64,000 nt of DNA, from NCBI RefSeq assembly GCF_004683865.2, contig NZ_CP038439.1:2668001-2732000 (forward strand), given 5' to 3'. Positions 36,797 through 46,497 of the stretch are shown one piece after another. The DNA comes from Paracoccus liaowanqingii. Lineage in GTDB: Bacteria; Pseudomonadota; Alphaproteobacteria; Rhodobacterales; Rhodobacteraceae. A model generated the notes under the pieces. It was not told the DNA's origin. It worked only from the letters and a program-made list of their open reading frames with translations, and did not search any database. The number at the start of each line of letters is the position of its first letter. Positions within the stretch are counted from its first letter, which is position 1. Both the position numbers and the translations under genes were made by a program.

Positions 36797-37417
36797 ATGT
36801 TCCGTCCGACCCTCATCGCCCTGGCCCTGCTGGCCGCCGCCCCCGCGCTTGCGCAAGAGGCCGAGCCCACCTTCTGCACCGCGCGCATCAACGACCGCGA
36901 CGTGGTGATGGGCTATGACAAGGCCGAGGCACGGCTGTCCGAGAACTATTCCCGGCGCGAACAGCTGGCCGCGCGGATCGGCGGCGAGGCCTGCCCCAGC
37001 TATGTGGTCCTGCGCAGCCTGACCCCGGAACTGAGCGACGACGAGCGCGGCCCCTTCTGCCTGCGCCATGACGAGGGCAGCGAATCCGTGATCGGCTATG
37101 ACCTGGGCCCGCGCGACGCCTATGGCCGCTGCGAGGAACCCTCGGGCCTGTGCCGCCGCGTGAACCGCACGCGCGAGGCCTCGGTCGCCATCGCGGGGGC
37201 GGCGGCGCGGCGCAGCTTCAACGGGGTCGAGACGGCGGCGGGCACGAAGTCGGGCGCGGTGATCCTGTCGGGGACGGCGGGAACCATCACCAGCGCGCTC
37301 GGCTCCATCGGCGGGGCGGCGGCGGCGGTCGCCTCGGCCCCCGCGGTGATCGCCGGGGCGGCGGTCAGCGTCGTCGCGGTGGGCGGCGCGGTCTATGCCT
37401 GCAGCGACGCGCGCTAG
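36797..37417 (+). CDS. Exported cysteine-containing protein of unknown function, inserted in the spc operon
   Basis: 206 aa from the ATG at 36797 with GAAGG 6-7 nt upstream. A signal peptide (MFRPTLIALALLAAAPALAQ) is followed by a mature region with several cysteines, then a glycine/alanine-rich hydrophobic stretch from about 155 to 203 that could be a membrane segment or assembly region, and a terminal CSDAR. No known family was recognised. It is on the opposite strand to the ribosomal genes, divergent from rplO, and its stop codon shares the CTAG tetranucleotide with the stop of the convergent neighbour. Confidence 0.75.
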   Translation: MFRPTLIALALLAAAPALAQEAEPTFCTARINDRDVVMGYDKAEARLSENYSRREQLAARIGGEACPSYVVLRSLTPELSDDERGPFCLRHDEGSESVIGYDLGPRDAYGRCEEPSGLCRRVNRTREASVAIAGAAARRSFNGVETAAGTKSGAVILSGTAGTITSALGSIGGAAAAVASAPAVIAGAAVSVVAVGGAVYACSDAR

Positions 37418-38115
37418 AAGGCCAGCCAGCTGCCAATCCTGACCGCCCGTTCGGCGGGACCGTGCAGCGGCTGGACCAGCCCCAGCTCCAGCTGCACCGG
37501 GCCATGAACCGCGAAGACCAGCGACGAGGCCAGCTTGGCCGTGGCCTCGGCTTCGCGCCGATCCTCCAGCCACAGGCTGTTGACGACCATCAGCCGATCG
37601 GTGGGGCGCAGCCCCAGGGTCAGGTCGGCCTTGAGCGTGGTCTCGGCGATGCGGAAGGCCCGCGCGGCGGCAGTGCCGCCCGTCGCGTCGGGCAGGTCCG
37701 GCCCCCCGGCGGCCCGCGCGGTCAGCTGCGCCGTCATCCAGCCGCCGCCCGCCGGGCCCTCGAAGCCCCGGCCCCAGGCCAGCGTCCCCTGCGCCACCGG
37801 CAGGGTCCGGTCCTGCCGCCGCACGACCCCTGCCCCGGCCGACAGGCTGACCCGATGCGGCCCCTGACCGTCGTCCAGCGATCGCTGCGCCCAGACCACC
37901 GCGCTGAGGTCCCCCTGCCCCGAACGGCCGACCTCCAGCCCCAGGGTCGTCACCGCCAGCCCGTATTCGCCGTAGAGGCTGGCATAGCGGTTGCCCTCGA
38001 CATCCCGCTCGACCGACAGCGACAGGAAGGTCTGCCCCGGCTCGCGGGGCCAGGGGCCCGCGGCGGCGGCCAGGGGTGTCAGGCAAAGCAGCAGGACGAA
38101 CAGGGATCGCATCAT
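37414..38115 (-). CDS. Probable small outer-membrane beta-barrel protein, inserted in the spc operon
   Basis: 233 aa from tandem ATGs at 38115. A signal peptide (MMRSLFVLLLCLTPLAAAAG) is followed by alternating polar/hydrophobic segments such as TFLSLSVERDVEG, YASLYGEYGLAVTTLGLEVG, HRVSLSAGAGVVRR and LMVVNSLWLEDR. The protein ends in RIGSWLAF; a terminal Phe on an amphipathic strand is the usual signal for insertion by the BAM complex. The barrel assignment is inference from this pattern and no family was recognised. It is co-directional with rpmD but separated from it by a 12-bp hairpin. Its stop overlaps that of the convergent gene. Confidence 0.75.
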   Translation of the reverse strand: MMRSLFVLLLCLTPLAAAAGPWPREPGQTFLSLSVERDVEGNRYASLYGEYGLAVTTLGLEVGRSGQGDLSAVVWAQRSLDDGQGPHRVSLSAGAGVVRRQDRTLPVAQGTLAWGRGFEGPAGGGWMTAQLTARAAGGPDLPDATGGTAAARAFRIAETTLKADLTLGLRPTDRLMVVNSLWLEDRREAEATAKLASSLVFAVHGPVQLELGLVQPLHGPAERAVRIGSWLAF

Positions 38116-38227
38116 CGGGGGCCAGGTCGCAGCGTCTCGATCCGATGCTACAGCAACCCAAGGTTGCAAGCGAGACTCTATTGCGCGCGATTTCTGGCCT
38201 GCCCAGGGTTCGGGCAGGACATGCACA

Positions 38228-38255
38228 AAGGGCCGGGATGCGGATCCCGGCCCTT
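38228..38255 (-). terminator. Terminator-like hairpin after rpmD
   Basis: AAGGGCCGGGAT (38228-38239), loop GCGG and ATCCCGGCCCTT (38244-38255) form a perfect 12-bp stem 39 nt past the rpmD stop. On the minus strand it ends CCCTTTGTG, so the T run is short. It probably ends or thins transcription before the inserted gene pair. Confidence 0.6.
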
Positions 38256-38293
38256 CTCCGACTGAGGCGGGACGCCGAAGCGCCCCGATCCGA

Positions 38294-38479
38294 TCAGTTC
38301 TTTTCTTCGATGATGGTCACAAGATGCGGGATCTTGTTGACCATGCCGCGCACGGAGGGAGTGTCCTCCAACTCGCGGGTGCGGTTCATCTTGTTCAGGC
38401 CCAGACCCTTCAGGGTCGCGCGCTGTTCGGCGGGGCGGCGGATCGGGGACCCGATCTGCTTGACGACGATGGTTGCCAT
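38294..38479 (-). CDS. rpmD: 50S ribosomal protein L30
   Basis: 61 aa (59 in E. coli). It begins [15 protein letters not shown] and contains [29 protein letters not shown], the L30 signature (shown here only in part). It is 12 nt after rpsE. It is the last gene before the interruption of the spc operon. Confidence 0.97.
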   Translation of the reverse strand: MATIVVKQIGSPIRRPAEQRATLKGLGLNKMNRTRELEDTPSVRGMVNKIPHLVTIIEEKN

Positions 38480-38491
38480 GTCTGCTGCTCC

Positions 38492-39076
38492 TTACGCGTC
38501 GACGGCGACGGCGTCAGCCGTCTTGTCGGTCGGAGTGGAAGCCTGCGGCAGGATGTCGGCCACCTTCTTGCCGCGACGGGTCGCGACCGAACGGGGGCTC
38601 GATTCCTTCTTCAGGCCGTCGATCGTGGCGCGGATCATGTTGTAGGGGTTCTGCGACCCCTGCGACTTGGCCACGACGTCCTGCACGCCCAGCATCTCGA
38701 ACACGGCGCGCATCGGGCCGCCCGCGATGATGCCGGTGCCCGGAACGGCGGTGCGCATGATCACCTTGCCGGCGCCATGACGGCCTTCGATGTCATGGTG
38801 CAGGGTGCGGCCGTCGCGCAGCGGCACGCGGACCAGACCGCGCTTGGCCTGCTCGGTCGCCTTGCGGATGGCCTCGGGGACCTCCTTGGCCTTGCCCTTG
38901 CCGAAACCGACGCGGCCGCGCTGGTCGCCCACGACGACCAGAGCCGCGAAGCCAAAGCGCTTGCCGCCCTTGACGGTCTTGGACACGCGGTTGATGGCAA
39001 CCAAGCGGTCCTGGAATTCCGGGTTCTCTTCGCGGTCATTGCGACCGCCCCGGCGATTGTTGTCACGTTCTGCCAT
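38492..39076 (-). CDS. rpsE: 30S ribosomal protein S5
   Basis: 194 aa from the ATG at 39076 (167 in E. coli), with extra residues at both ends: a basic N-terminus ([16 protein letters not shown]) and an acidic-tipped C-terminus. The core has [29 protein letters not shown] and [23 protein letters not shown] in pieces, typical of S5. It contributes to decoding accuracy. It is separated from rplR by 131 nt with GC-rich hairpin potential. Confidence 0.98.
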   Translation of the reverse strand: MAERDNNRRGGRNDREENPEFQDRLVAINRVSKTVKGGKRFGFAALVVVGDQRGRVGFGKGKAKEVPEAIRKATEQAKRGLVRVPLRDGRTLHHDIEGRHGAGKVIMRTAVPGTGIIAGGPMRAVFEMLGVQDVVAKSQGSQNPYNMIRATIDGLKKESSPRSVATRRGKKVADILPQASTPTDKTADAVAVDA

Positions 39077-39207
39077 GAGGCATTCCTTATCAGGTGGCGC
39101 GCGCCTGGCGCCGGTTGTCTCGATCCCGGTGAACCGCCCCAAGGCAAGGGGCGGGTTCCCGGATCATCGGGGCGGCGCCCTCCGCAAGGAAGGCGCCACC
39201 CGCAGGA

Positions 39208-39567
39208 TCAGAACTTGAGGCCACCCTCGCGGGCGGCGTCGGCCAGGGCCTTGACCTTCCCGTGGAAGATGAAGCCGCCACGGTCGAACACGACCTCCTC
39301 GACGCCGGCGGCTTTCGCACGCTCGGCAATCGCGGCGCCGATCTTGGCCGCAGCCTCGACGTTGTTCTTGCCGACCAGGCCGAAGTCCTTCTCCAGCGTG
39401 CTGGCCGAGGCCAGGGTCACGCCCTTCAGGTCGTCGATGACCTGAACGAAGATGTTCTTCGATGACCGGTGGATCGACATGCGCGGACGACCGTTCGACA
39501 TCGCCCGCAGTTTGTTCCGAACACGCATGCGGCGCTTCTGGAACAGCTCTTGCTTTTTCAGTGCCAT
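39208..39567 (-). CDS. rplR: 50S ribosomal protein L18
   Basis: 119 aa (117 in E. coli). It has [39 protein letters not shown] N-terminal half and ends DGREGGLKF-like (AAREGGLKF), as in L18, which carries 5S rRNA into the ribosome. It is 12 nt after rplF. Confidence 0.98.
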   Translation of the reverse strand: MALKKQELFQKRRMRVRNKLRAMSNGRPRMSIHRSSKNIFVQVIDDLKGVTLASASTLEKDFGLVGKNNVEAAAKIGAAIAERAKAAGVEEVVFDRGGFIFHGKVKALADAAREGGLKF

Positions 39568-39579
39568 TTCATGCGCCCC

Positions 39580-40113
39580 TTACTTCTTCTTGCCTTCCTT
39601 GCGGAAGACGAACTCGCCCTTGTAGCGGATGCCCTTGCCCTTGTAGGGCTCGGGCTTGCGCCACTCGCGGATGTTCGCGGCGACCTGGCCAACAAGCTGC
39701 TGGTCCATGCCTTCCACAACGATTTCGGTCTGCTTCGGGGCCGAGACGGTCACGCCTTCCGGAACCTCGAAGATCACGTCATGCGAGTAACCCAGGGCCA
39801 ACTTCAGGTCCTTGCCCTGCATGTTGGCGCGGTAACCCACACCCTGGATTTCCAGCTCTTTCTTGAACCCGGTGGACACGCCCACGGTCAGATTCTCGAC
39901 CATCGAGCGGGTCATCCCCCACTGCTGGCGCGCGCGCTTGGACAATCCGCGCGGCTTGACCGCGACGGAACCGTCTTCCAGCACCAGATCCACATCATCG
40001 GTCGCCGTGAAGCTGCGGGCGCCTTTCGGCCCCTTCACTTCGATGGTCTGACCCTTGATCTCGGCCGTCACGCCCTTGGGCAGTTCGACCGGCTTCTTAC
40101 CAATACGAGACAT
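39580..40113 (-). CDS. rplF: 50S ribosomal protein L6
   Basis: 177 aa, identical in length to E. coli L6, from the ATG at 40113 ([15 protein letters not shown]). The C-terminal half has the L6 block [17 protein letters not shown]. It binds near the sarcin-ricin loop. It lies 10 nt after rpsH. Confidence 0.98.
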   Translation of the reverse strand: MSRIGKKPVELPKGVTAEIKGQTIEVKGPKGARSFTATDDVDLVLEDGSVAVKPRGLSKRARQQWGMTRSMVENLTVGVSTGFKKELEIQGVGYRANMQGKDLKLALGYSHDVIFEVPEGVTVSAPKQTEIVVEGMDQQLVGQVAANIREWRKPEPYKGKGIRYKGEFVFRKEGKKK

Positions 40114-40123
40114 TCTGCCCTCC

Positions 40124-40519
40124 TTAGAACACGGTGCAGAGGACTTCGCCGCCGACGTTGGCGTGGCGAGCCGCTGCATCCGACATGACGCCCTTCGGGG
40201 TCGAGACGATCGAGACGCCCAGACCTTGACGGACCTGCGGGATTTCCTTGGCGCCGGTATAGACCCGGCGACCAGGCTTCGAGACCCGCGACAGTTCCCG
40301 GATGACCGGGCTGCCGTCGTGGTACTTCAGACCGATTTCCAGCTCTTTGTGGCCTTCGGTCGTGGTCACTTCCTCATAGCCGCGGATGTAACCTTCGTTC
40401 TTGAGCACGTCCAAAACCCAAGCGCGCAGCTTGGAGGCGGGGGTGCGGACGGTCGATTTGCCGCGCATCTGCGCATTGCGGATGCGGGTCAGCATATCGC
40501 CGAGAGGATCGTTCATCAT
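40124..40519 (-). CDS. rpsH: 30S ribosomal protein S8
   Basis: 131 aa from tandem ATGs ([20 protein letters not shown]); the second could also be used. The C-terminal [30 protein letters not shown] block is diagnostic when read across its two halves. It is a primary 16S rRNA-binding protein and, in enterobacteria, the repressor of its own operon. Confidence 0.98.
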   Translation of the reverse strand: MMNDPLGDMLTRIRNAQMRGKSTVRTPASKLRAWVLDVLKNEGYIRGYEEVTTTEGHKELEIGLKYHDGSPVIRELSRVSKPGRRVYTGAKEIPQVRQGLGVSIVSTPKGVMSDAAARHANVGGEVLCTVF

Positions 40520-40532
40520 GTTGTGTGCCCCC

Positions 40533-40838
40533 TTACCAGCTGGACTTGACCAGGCCGGGGATCTGACCGAGCGAGCCGAGCTCGCGCAGCATGATCCGCG
40601 ACAGTTTCAGTTTGCGGTAATACGCATGCGGACGACCGGTAAGCTGGCACCGGTTGTGCAGACGCGTGGCCGACGAATTGCGCGGCAGTTCGGCCAGCTT
40701 CAGCGTGGCCTTGAACCGCTCTTCCATCGGGCGGGACTGGTCCTTGATGACCTCGTTCAGCTCGGCACGCTTTGCGGCGTACTGCTGGACCAGACGTTCG
40801 CGCTTCTTCTCGCGCTCGACCATGGATTTCTTTGCCAT
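40533..40838 (-). CDS. rpsN: 30S ribosomal protein S14 (zinc-independent form)
   Basis: 101 aa, the same as E. coli. It lacks the CxxC zinc pair of short S14 paralogues and shows [20 protein letters not shown] and the C-terminal GLVKSSW. It lies between rplE and rpsH. Confidence 0.98.
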   Translation of the reverse strand: MAKKSMVEREKKRERLVQQYAAKRAELNEVIKDQSRPMEERFKATLKLAELPRNSSATRLHNRCQLTGRPHAYYRKLKLSRIMLRELGSLGQIPGLVKSSW

Positions 40839-40857
40839 ATCTTCTTTCCCTCCGCGA

Positions 40858-41418
40858 TCAGCTGGTGAACGGCATGTTGAAATGCTTCAACAGCGACTTC
40901 GCTTCCGCGTCGGTCTTCGCGTTGGTGCAGATGATGATGTCCATCCCCAGAACTTCGTCGACCTTGTCGAAGTTGATTTCCGGGAACACGATGTGTTCTT
41001 TCAGGCCCATCGCATAGTTGCCACGGCCGTCGAAGGACGACGACTTGACGCCGCGGAAGTCGCGGACGCGGGGCAGGGCGATGTTGATCAGGCGGTCCAG
41101 GAATTCGTACATCCGGTCGCCGCGCAGGGTCACCTTGCAGCCCAGAGGCATCTCCTCCCGCACGCGGAAGCCGGCGATCGACTTCTTGGCATGGGTGATG
41201 ACGGCCTTCTGACCGGCGATCAGCGACAGCTCGTCGGCGGCCTGCTTGACCTTCTTGGTGTCCTTGACGGCCTCGCCGACACCCATGTTCAGGACGATCT
41301 TGTCCAGACGCGGGATCTGCATGTCGTTCTTGTAGCTGAACTCTTCCTTCAGCGCGGCCTTGATCGTCTCTTGGAACACCGCGCGCAGGCGGGGCGTGTA
41401 TTTTGCGTCGTCCAGCAT
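40858..41418 (-). CDS. rplE: 50S ribosomal protein L5
   Basis: 186 aa (179 in E. coli). It contains [19 protein letters not shown] and [16 protein letters not shown], and binds 5S rRNA. The start overlaps the rplX stop by one nucleotide. Confidence 0.98.
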   Translation of the reverse strand: MLDDAKYTPRLRAVFQETIKAALKEEFSYKNDMQIPRLDKIVLNMGVGEAVKDTKKVKQAADELSLIAGQKAVITHAKKSIAGFRVREEMPLGCKVTLRGDRMYEFLDRLINIALPRVRDFRGVKSSSFDGRGNYAMGLKEHIVFPEINFDKVDEVLGMDIIICTNAKTDAEAKSLLKHFNMPFTS

Positions 41419-41723
41419 CAGATCACGTCTCCCGTGGTCTTGGCAAAGCGGACCTTGCCGCCGTCTTCCATGCGGAAGCCGACGCGGGTGGCCTTGCCGT
41501 CCTTGTCCATCAGCGCCAGGTTCGACAGGTCGATCGGCATGGCTTTCGCCACGCGGCCGCCTTGGCTGTTCTGGGACTGCTTGGTGTGGCGGATGGCAAC
41601 GTTCACGCCGTCGACGACGGCCTTGTTGTCCTTGGGCATGACAGCGGTGATCTCACCCTGCTTGCCCTTGTCCTTGCCGGCCAGCACGACGACCTTGTCG
41701 CCTTTTTTCAGCTTGGCAGCCAT
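41418..41723 (-). CDS. rplX: 50S ribosomal protein L24
   Basis: 101 aa. The N-terminal KOW motif is [20 protein letters not shown]. It is an assembly initiator of the large subunit. It overlaps its neighbours on each side by a single nucleotide (TAATG-type junction with rplN). Confidence 0.98.
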   Translation of the reverse strand: MAAKLKKGDKVVVLAGKDKGKQGEITAVMPKDNKAVVDGVNVAIRHTKQSQNSQGGRVAKAMPIDLSNLALMDKDGKATRVGFRMEDGGKVRFAKTTGDVI

Positions 41724-42091
41724 TACAGCACCTCCGGCGCAAGCGAGATGATCTTCATGAAGTTCTTCGCGCGCAGTTCGCGCACGACCGGCCCGAAGAT
41801 GCGGGTGCCGACCGGCTCGCCCTGATTGTTCAGGATGACGGCGGCGTTGCGGTCGAAGCGGATGGAGGTGCCGTCTTCACGGTTCACTTCCTTGGCGGTG
41901 CGAACGACGACGGCCTTGCGGACGTCCCCCTTCTTCACCCGGCCCCGAGGGATGGCTTCCTTCACGGACACGACGATGATGTCGCCCACCGACGCATAGC
42001 GACGGTGCGAACCACCCAGGACCTTGATGCACTGAACCCGGCGAGCGCCCGAGTTATCAGCAACATCCAGATTGGTCTGCATCTGGATCAT
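41723..42091 (-). CDS. rplN: 50S ribosomal protein L14
   Basis: 122 aa from the ATG at 42091 ([16 protein letters not shown]), the conserved L14 N-terminus; an earlier ATG adds 11 non-conserved residues. [20 protein letters not shown] and the C-terminal [19 protein letters not shown] are characteristic. It is 78 nt after rpsQ. Confidence 0.98.
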   Translation of the reverse strand: MIQMQTNLDVADNSGARRVQCIKVLGGSHRRYASVGDIIVVSVKEAIPRGRVKKGDVRKAVVVRTAKEVNREDGTSIRFDRNAAVILNNQGEPVGTRIFGPVVRELRAKNFMKIISLAPEVL

Positions 42092-42169
42092 TTGGTTTCT
42101 CCCGACCTTTGGGGACCGCCACATGGCGCCCCAGGGTTTCGATCATTTCTGATCTGTGATGATGGACTT

Positions 42170-42415
42170 TTAGGCCGAAGCCGCTTCGTCCGTCAGGACA
42201 GTCCAGCGTTTCGTCTTCGAGATCGGGGCGCATTCGACGATGCGAACGAGGTCCCCGATCTTGAACTGGTTCTGCGCGTCATGCGCGCGGTATTTCTTCG
42301 ACGAGCGCACGATCTTGTGCAGCACGGGATGCTTGAAGCGGCGCTCGACAGAGACGGTGATCGTCTGTTCGTTCTTGTCGCTGGTGACGCGGCCTTGCAG
42401 AATGCGTTTGGGCAT
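42170..42415 (-). CDS. rpsQ: 30S ribosomal protein S17
   Basis: 81 aa (84 in E. coli). It begins [20 protein letters not shown] and contains the conserved [18 protein letters not shown]. It is a primary 16S rRNA binder, 12 nt after rpmC. Confidence 0.98.
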   Translation of the reverse strand: MPKRILQGRVTSDKNEQTITVSVERRFKHPVLHKIVRSSKKYRAHDAQNQFKIGDLVRIVECAPISKTKRWTVLTDEAASA

Positions 42416-42427
42416 GACCGGGGCTCC

Positions 42428-42634
42428 TTAGTTCGAGGCCGCGGCGTCTGCCGCTTTCTGGTTCAGAATCGTCTTCACACGGGCAACGTCGCGACGGACG
42501 ACACGCATGCGGGCGGTGCTTTCAAGCTGGCCGGTCGCCTGCTGGAAACGCAGGTTGAAGGCCTCTTTCTTCAGCGCAACCAGCTGATCCTTCAGCTGGT
42601 CGGGCGTCTTCGTCAGCAATTCTTTGGCGTCCAT
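42428..42634 (-). CDS. rpmC: 50S ribosomal protein L29
   Basis: 68 aa from the ATG at 42634 ([19 protein letters not shown]); the open frame continues upstream without conservation. It ends [23 protein letters not shown]29 lies at the polypeptide exit and helps dock SRP and trigger factor. It is 211 nt from rplP, an unusually wide gap containing a terminator-like hairpin and a promoter candidate. Confidence 0.97.
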   Translation of the reverse strand: MDAKELLTKTPDQLKDQLVALKKEAFNLRFQQATGQLESTARMRVVRRDVARVKTILNQKAADAAASN

Positions 42635-42718
42635 GACGCGTCTTCCTTTCAACATCACCGGAGAGCCCCTGTCGCCAGGGCCACCCTGATTCCGGTGGAG
42701 TTTCGTGATGAAGGCCTG

Positions 42719-42747
42719 CGCATACAGGCGCAGCACCCCGATTGCAA
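42719..42747 (-). promoter_or_regulatory. Putative internal promoter before rpmC
   Basis: On the minus strand, TTGCAA (42747-42742), a 17-nt spacer and TATGCG (42724-42719), 85 nt before the rpmC start and just beyond the upstream terminator candidate. The -10 is only three of six. Confidence 0.35.
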
Positions 42748-42766
42748 CCCTTTTCCCCGGAGCCGG

Positions 42767-42801
42767 AAAAAAGGAGGCCCCGCCGGTCGCCCGGCGGAGC
42801 C
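42767..42801 (-). terminator. Terminator-like hairpin between rplP and rpmC
   Basis: GGCCCCGCCGG (42776-42786) and CCGGCGGAGCC (42791-42801) form an 11-bp stem with one mismatch and a 4-nt loop. On the minus strand it is followed by TCC and a TTTTTT run (42772-42767). This is a good intrinsic terminator shape inside a normally continuous operon. Confidence 0.7.
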
Positions 42802-42845
42802 TTTGTTCGGCGGTCGCAGGGTGGGGTTCACCCCCACCCGACCCC

Positions 42846-43259
42846 TCACCAGTCTTCGCGCGCCACGATCCGGGTCAGGACCGGCAGCTTCATCGCGCCG
42901 AGGCGCAGGGCCTCGCGGGCGATGACGTCATTGACGCCGTCGATTTCGAACATGATCCGGCCGGGATGGACCCGGGCCGCCCAGAAGTCGACCGAGCCCT
43001 TCCCCTTGCCCATCCGCACTTCGGTGGGCTTTGACGAGACCGGGACGTCCGGGAAGATCCGGATCCAGACCCGGCCCTGACGCTTCATGTGGCGGGTGAT
43101 CGCGCGGCGGGCCGCCTCGATCTGCCGCGCGGTCACACGCTCGGGCTCGGTGGCCTTCAGGGCGAACGAGCCGAAGTTCAGGTCGAACCCGCCCTTTGCC
43201 TCGCCATGGATCCGGCCCTTGTGCTGTTTGCGGAACTTCGTCCGTTTCGGTTGCAGCAT
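42846..43259 (-). CDS. rplP: 50S ribosomal protein L16
   Basis: 137 aa (136 in E. coli). It begins [19 protein letters not shown] and contains [16 protein letters not shown] [20 protein letters not shown] and [15 protein letters not shown]. It organises the tRNA-binding region of the 50S subunit. It is 12 nt after rpsC. Confidence 0.98.
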   Translation of the reverse strand: MLQPKRTKFRKQHKGRIHGEAKGGFDLNFGSFALKATEPERVTARQIEAARRAITRHMKRQGRVWIRIFPDVPVSSKPTEVRMGKGKGSVDFWAARVHPGRIMFEIDGVNDVIAREALRLGAMKLPVLTRIVAREDW

Positions 43260-43271
43260 GTTTTCTACTCC

Positions 43272-43982
43272 TTACCGGGCGTCGCGGCGCGGGCCACGGG
43301 GCGCGGGGCCTTCCTGAGCCTCGGCAGTGCGGCGATCATGGGCCTGGGGATCATGTTCCATGATCTCGCCCTTGAAGATCCACACCTTCACACCGATGAT
43401 CCCGTACGGGGTCGTGGCTTCGGACAGTGCATAATCGATATCGGCGCGCAGCGTGTGCAGCGGCACACGACCTTCGCGATACCATTCGGTCCGTGCGATC
43501 TCGGCACCGCCGAGACGGCCGGCGACGTTCACACGGATGCCCAGGGCCCCCATGCGCATCGCGTTCTGGACCGAGCGCTTCATGGCGCGGCGGAACGAGA
43601 CCCGACGCTCCAGCTGCTGGGCGATCGACTCGGCGACCAGCTGCGCATCGACGTCGGGCTTGCGCACTTCGACGATGTTCAGGTGCAGCTCGCTGTCGGT
43701 GAAGTTCGCCAGCTTCTTGCGCAGGGTTTCGATATCCGCGCCCTTCTTGCCGATGATGACACCGGGGCGTGCGGCGTGAATGGTCACGCGGCACTTCTTG
43801 TGGGGACGCTCGATGATGACGCGGCTGATGCCGGCCTGCTTGGCCTCCGTATGGATGAAGCCCCGGATCTTCAGGTCTTCAAGCAGCAGATTGCCATAGT
43901 CCTTGTCGTCGGCGTACCAGCGGCTGTCCCAGGTGCGGTTGACCTGGAGGCGCATGCCGATCGGATTGACCTTCTGACCCAT
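43272..43982 (-). CDS. rpsC: 30S ribosomal protein S3
   Basis: 236 aa from the ATG at 43982 ([13 protein letters not shown]), overlapping the rplV stop by one nucleotide; the longer frame lies inside rplV. The KH domain has [21 protein letters not shown]3 lines the mRNA entry tunnel. The C-terminus is arginine- and proline-rich. Confidence 0.98.
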   Translation of the reverse strand: MGQKVNPIGMRLQVNRTWDSRWYADDKDYGNLLLEDLKIRGFIHTEAKQAGISRVIIERPHKKCRVTIHAARPGVIIGKKGADIETLRKKLANFTDSELHLNIVEVRKPDVDAQLVAESIAQQLERRVSFRRAMKRSVQNAMRMGALGIRVNVAGRLGGAEIARTEWYREGRVPLHTLRADIDYALSEATTPYGIIGVKVWIFKGEIMEHDPQAHDRRTAEAQEGPAPRGPRRDAR

Positions 43983-44362
43983 TACGCTTGCTCCTCGACT
44001 TGGCGCACCTTGATGGTGATTTCCGAAAACGGCTTCATGATCTTGCCGAAGCGGCCACGTGCCCGCGGACGGCCACGCTTCATCACCAGGTTCTTGCCGA
44101 CCCAGGCCTCGGCGACGACCAGATTGTCGACGTCCAGACCGTGGTTGTTCTCGGCATTCGCGATGGCCGACTGCAGGCACTTCTTCACGTCACCGGCGAT
44201 CCGCTTGTGCGAGAAGGTCAGGTCGGACAGCGCCTTGTCGACCTTCTTGCCCCGGATCAGCTGTGCGACCAGGTTCAGTTTCTGCGGCGAGGTGCGAAGC
44301 ATCTTCGTCTTGGCGAAGGCCTCGTTCTCCGCCACGCGGCGCGGATTGTTTTCCTTACCCAT
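43982..44362 (-). CDS. rplV: 50S ribosomal protein L22
   Basis: 126 aa (110 in E. coli), with a short N-terminal extension. It has [21 protein letters not shown] and the tip-loop region [17 protein letters not shown] that reaches into the exit tunnel. It is 5 nt after rpsS. Confidence 0.98.
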   Translation of the reverse strand: MGKENNPRRVAENEAFAKTKMLRTSPQKLNLVAQLIRGKKVDKALSDLTFSHKRIAGDVKKCLQSAIANAENNHGLDVDNLVVAEAWVGKNLVMKRGRPRARGRFGKIMKPFSEITIKVRQVEEQA

Positions 44363-44367
44363 GGCGA

Positions 44368-44646
44368 TTACTTCCTCTTCGCTTTCTTGTCGGCCGCGTG
44401 ACCGTAATAGGTCCGCGTGGGCGAATATTCACCGAATTTCTGACCGATCATCTCTTCGCTGACATTCACCGGGATATGCTTGTGCCCGTTGTAGACGGCA
44501 AAGGTGAGGCCCACGAATTGCGGCAGGATCGTGGAACGGCGCGACCAGATCTTGATGACCTCGGACTTGCCGGATTCTTTGACCTTTTCCGCCTTCTTGA
44601 GCACATAGGCGTCAACAAAGGGGCCTTTCCAAACAGAACGTGCCAT
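44368..44646 (-). CDS. rpsS: 30S ribosomal protein S19
   Basis: 92 aa, equal to E. coli. It begins [20 protein letters not shown] and contains [20 protein letters not shown] and [21 protein letters not shown] (split). It is a head protein near the A-site finger, 3 nt after rplB. Confidence 0.98.
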   Translation of the reverse strand: MARSVWKGPFVDAYVLKKAEKVKESGKSEVIKIWSRRSTILPQFVGLTFAVYNGHKHIPVNVSEEMIGQKFGEYSPTRTYYGHAADKKAKRK

Positions 44647-44649
44647 GGA

Positions 44650-45489
44650 TCAACGCCCCTTCTTTTTCGCGTGGCGCGAACGCAAGATATACTTGTCGGT
44701 CGCCTTGTTGCTGCGGGTCTTCTTGCCCTTGGTGTCTTTACCCCAGGGCGTGACCGGCGTGCGGCCACCCGACGTGCGACCCTCACCACCACCATGCGGG
44801 TGGTCGATCGGGTTCATGGCGACGCCGCGGACGCTCGGGCGGATGCCCTTGTGGCGGTTGCGGCCGGCCTTGCCGAGGTTCTGGTTCGAATGGTCGGCAT
44901 TCGACACGGCACCGATGGTGGCCATGCATTCCTGACGGACCAGACGCAGCTCGCCCGAGGACAGGCGGATCTGGGCATAGCCGCCGTCGCGACCGACGAA
45001 CTGGGCATAGGTGCCCGCCGAACGGGCGATCTGGCCGCCCTTGCCGGCCTTCAGCTCGACATTGTGCACGATCGTGCCGATCGGCATGCCGCTGAAGGGC
45101 ATGGCGTTGCCCGGCTTCACGTCGACCTTGGCGCCGGCGATGATCTTGTCGCCAATCGCCAGTCGCTGCGGCGCCAGGATATAGGCCTGCTCGCCGTCTT
45201 CGTATTTCACCAGCGCGATGAAGGCGGTGCGGTTGGGATCGTACTCGATCCGCTCGACGACCGCCGCCATGTCGAACTTGGTGCGCTTGAAATCGACGAT
45301 GCGATACAGGCGCTTCGCCCCACCGCCCTTGCGGCGCATGGTGATCCGTCCGGTATTGTTCCGGCCGCCCTTCTTGGTCAGGCCCTCGGTGAGGGTCTTG
45401 ACGGGGCGTCCTTTCCAAAGCTCCGAACGGTCGATCAGAACCAGCCCGCGCTGGCCAGGCGTCGTCGGTTTATACGACTTCAATGCCAT
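44650..45489 (-). CDS. rplB: 50S ribosomal protein L2
   Basis: 279 aa (273 in E. coli). It begins [20 protein letters not shown] and has the C-terminal block [18 protein letters not shown] with the conserved histidine close to the peptidyl-transferase centre. It is preceded by a 94-nt gap from rplW carrying an 11-bp hairpin. Confidence 0.98.
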   Translation of the reverse strand: MALKSYKPTTPGQRGLVLIDRSELWKGRPVKTLTEGLTKKGGRNNTGRITMRRKGGGAKRLYRIVDFKRTKFDMAAVVERIEYDPNRTAFIALVKYEDGEQAYILAPQRLAIGDKIIAGAKVDVKPGNAMPFSGMPIGTIVHNVELKAGKGGQIARSAGTYAQFVGRDGGYAQIRLSSGELRLVRQECMATIGAVSNADHSNQNLGKAGRNRHKGIRPSVRGVAMNPIDHPHGGGEGRTSGGRTPVTPWGKDTKGKKTRSNKATDKYILRSRHAKKKGR

Positions 45490-45540
45490 CTTTCTGTCTT
45501 CCGTTGCTTTGGACCGAGGTGGTCCGTTTCAGTCACATGC

Positions 45541-45567
45541 GGCAGCCCCGGACGGGCCGGGGCTGCC
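45541..45567 (-). other. Perfect hairpin between rplW and rplB
   Basis: GGCAGCCCCGG (45541-45551) and CCGGGGCTGCC (45557-45567) form an 11-bp stem with a 5-nt loop. No T tract follows on the minus strand. Confidence 0.6.
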
Positions 45568-45583
45568 AGATCGCGGCCGGTGC

Positions 45584-45880
45584 TTACAGACCGGTCGAGA
45601 CGTCGATGGTGCTGCCGGCTTCCAGCGTCACATAGGCCTTCTTGACGTCGCTGCGACGGCCGGGCTGGCCGCGGAAGCGCTTGGTCTTGCCCTTGGTGAT
45701 GGTGGTGTTGACCGCCTTCACCTTGACGCCGAACAGGGCCTCGACGGCCTGCTTGATCTGCGGCTTGTTGCTGTCCTTGGCCACCTGGAACACGACGCCG
45801 TTGTTGGCCGAGGTCATGGTGGCTTTTTCGGTGATGATCGGCTTGACGATCACGTCGTAATGTTCAGCTTTCGCGCTCAT
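45584..45880 (-). CDS. rplW: 50S ribosomal protein L23
   Basis: 98 aa. It contains [19 protein letters not shown] and the basic loop [20 protein letters not shown]. It sits at the tunnel exit as a dock for trigger factor and SRP. The start overlaps the rplD stop by 4 nt. Confidence 0.98.
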   Translation of the reverse strand: MSAKAEHYDVIVKPIITEKATMTSANNGVVFQVAKDSNKPQIKQAVEALFGVKVKAVNTTITKGKTKRFRGQPGRRSDVKKAYVTLEAGSTIDVSTGL

Positions 45881-46497
45881 TTCAGACGAGCCTCCAGAGC
45901 TTCGACACCGGCGCGCGTGATGACCAGGGTGTCACGCTTGAGGATGTCATAGACGTTGGCGCCCATCGACGGCAGGATGTCCACGCCTTCGATGTTGCGC
46001 GCGGCACGGGCAAAGTTCTCGTTCACTTCGGCACCGTCGATGACCAGCACGCGCTTCCAGCCGTTCTCGCGAACGGCCTTGGCGACGGCGGCGGTCTTGG
46101 CGTCGGCGAGGTTCAGATCCTCGATGATCACCAGTTCGCCCGCCGTGGCTTTCGCCGACAGGGCATGACGCAGACCCAGGGCACGGACCTTCTTGGGCAG
46201 ATCGAAGGCGTGCGAGCGCGGGGTCGGGCCCTTGTAGACGCCACCCTTGCGGAAGATCGGCGCCTTGCGGGACCCGTGGCGTGCGCCGCCGGTGCCCTTC
46301 TGGCGATAGATCTTCTTGGTCGAGTAGCTGACCTCGGACCGGCCCAGCACCGAGTGGGTGCCGGCCTGCGCCTTGGCATGCTGCCAGCGCACGACGCGCT
46401 GCAGGATGTCGCCGCGCGGCTCCAGCCCAAACACGTCGTCCGACAGGTCGATCGACCCGGCAGCGCCGGAGTCCAGCTTGATCACATCAAGTTTCAT
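45877..46497 (-). CDS. rplD: 50S ribosomal protein L4
   Basis: 206 aa (201 in E. coli). The tunnel-loop block is [21 protein letters not shown]. The C-terminal half includes [20 protein letters not shown]. In enterobacteria L4 also represses the S10 operon; whether that holds here is unknown, but a structured leader exists upstream of rpsJ. It overlaps rplC and rplW by 4 nt each. Confidence 0.98.
   Translation of the reverse strand: MKLDVIKLDSGAAGSIDLSDDVFGLEPRGDILQRVVRWQHAKAQAGTHSVLGRSEVSYSTKKIYRQKGTGGARHGSRKAPIFRKGGVYKGPTPRSHAFDLPKKVRALGLRHALSAKATAGELVIIEDLNLADAKTAAVAKAVRENGWKRVLVIDGAEVNENFARAARNIEGVDILPSMGANVYDILKRDTLVITRAGVEALEARLK

Noticed and set aside
36797..38115. Sequencing or frameshift artefact creating the gap between rpmD and rplO
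   Set aside because: Both frames are open with start codons, signal peptides and normal GC-rich codon use, and rpmD and rplO are each complete.
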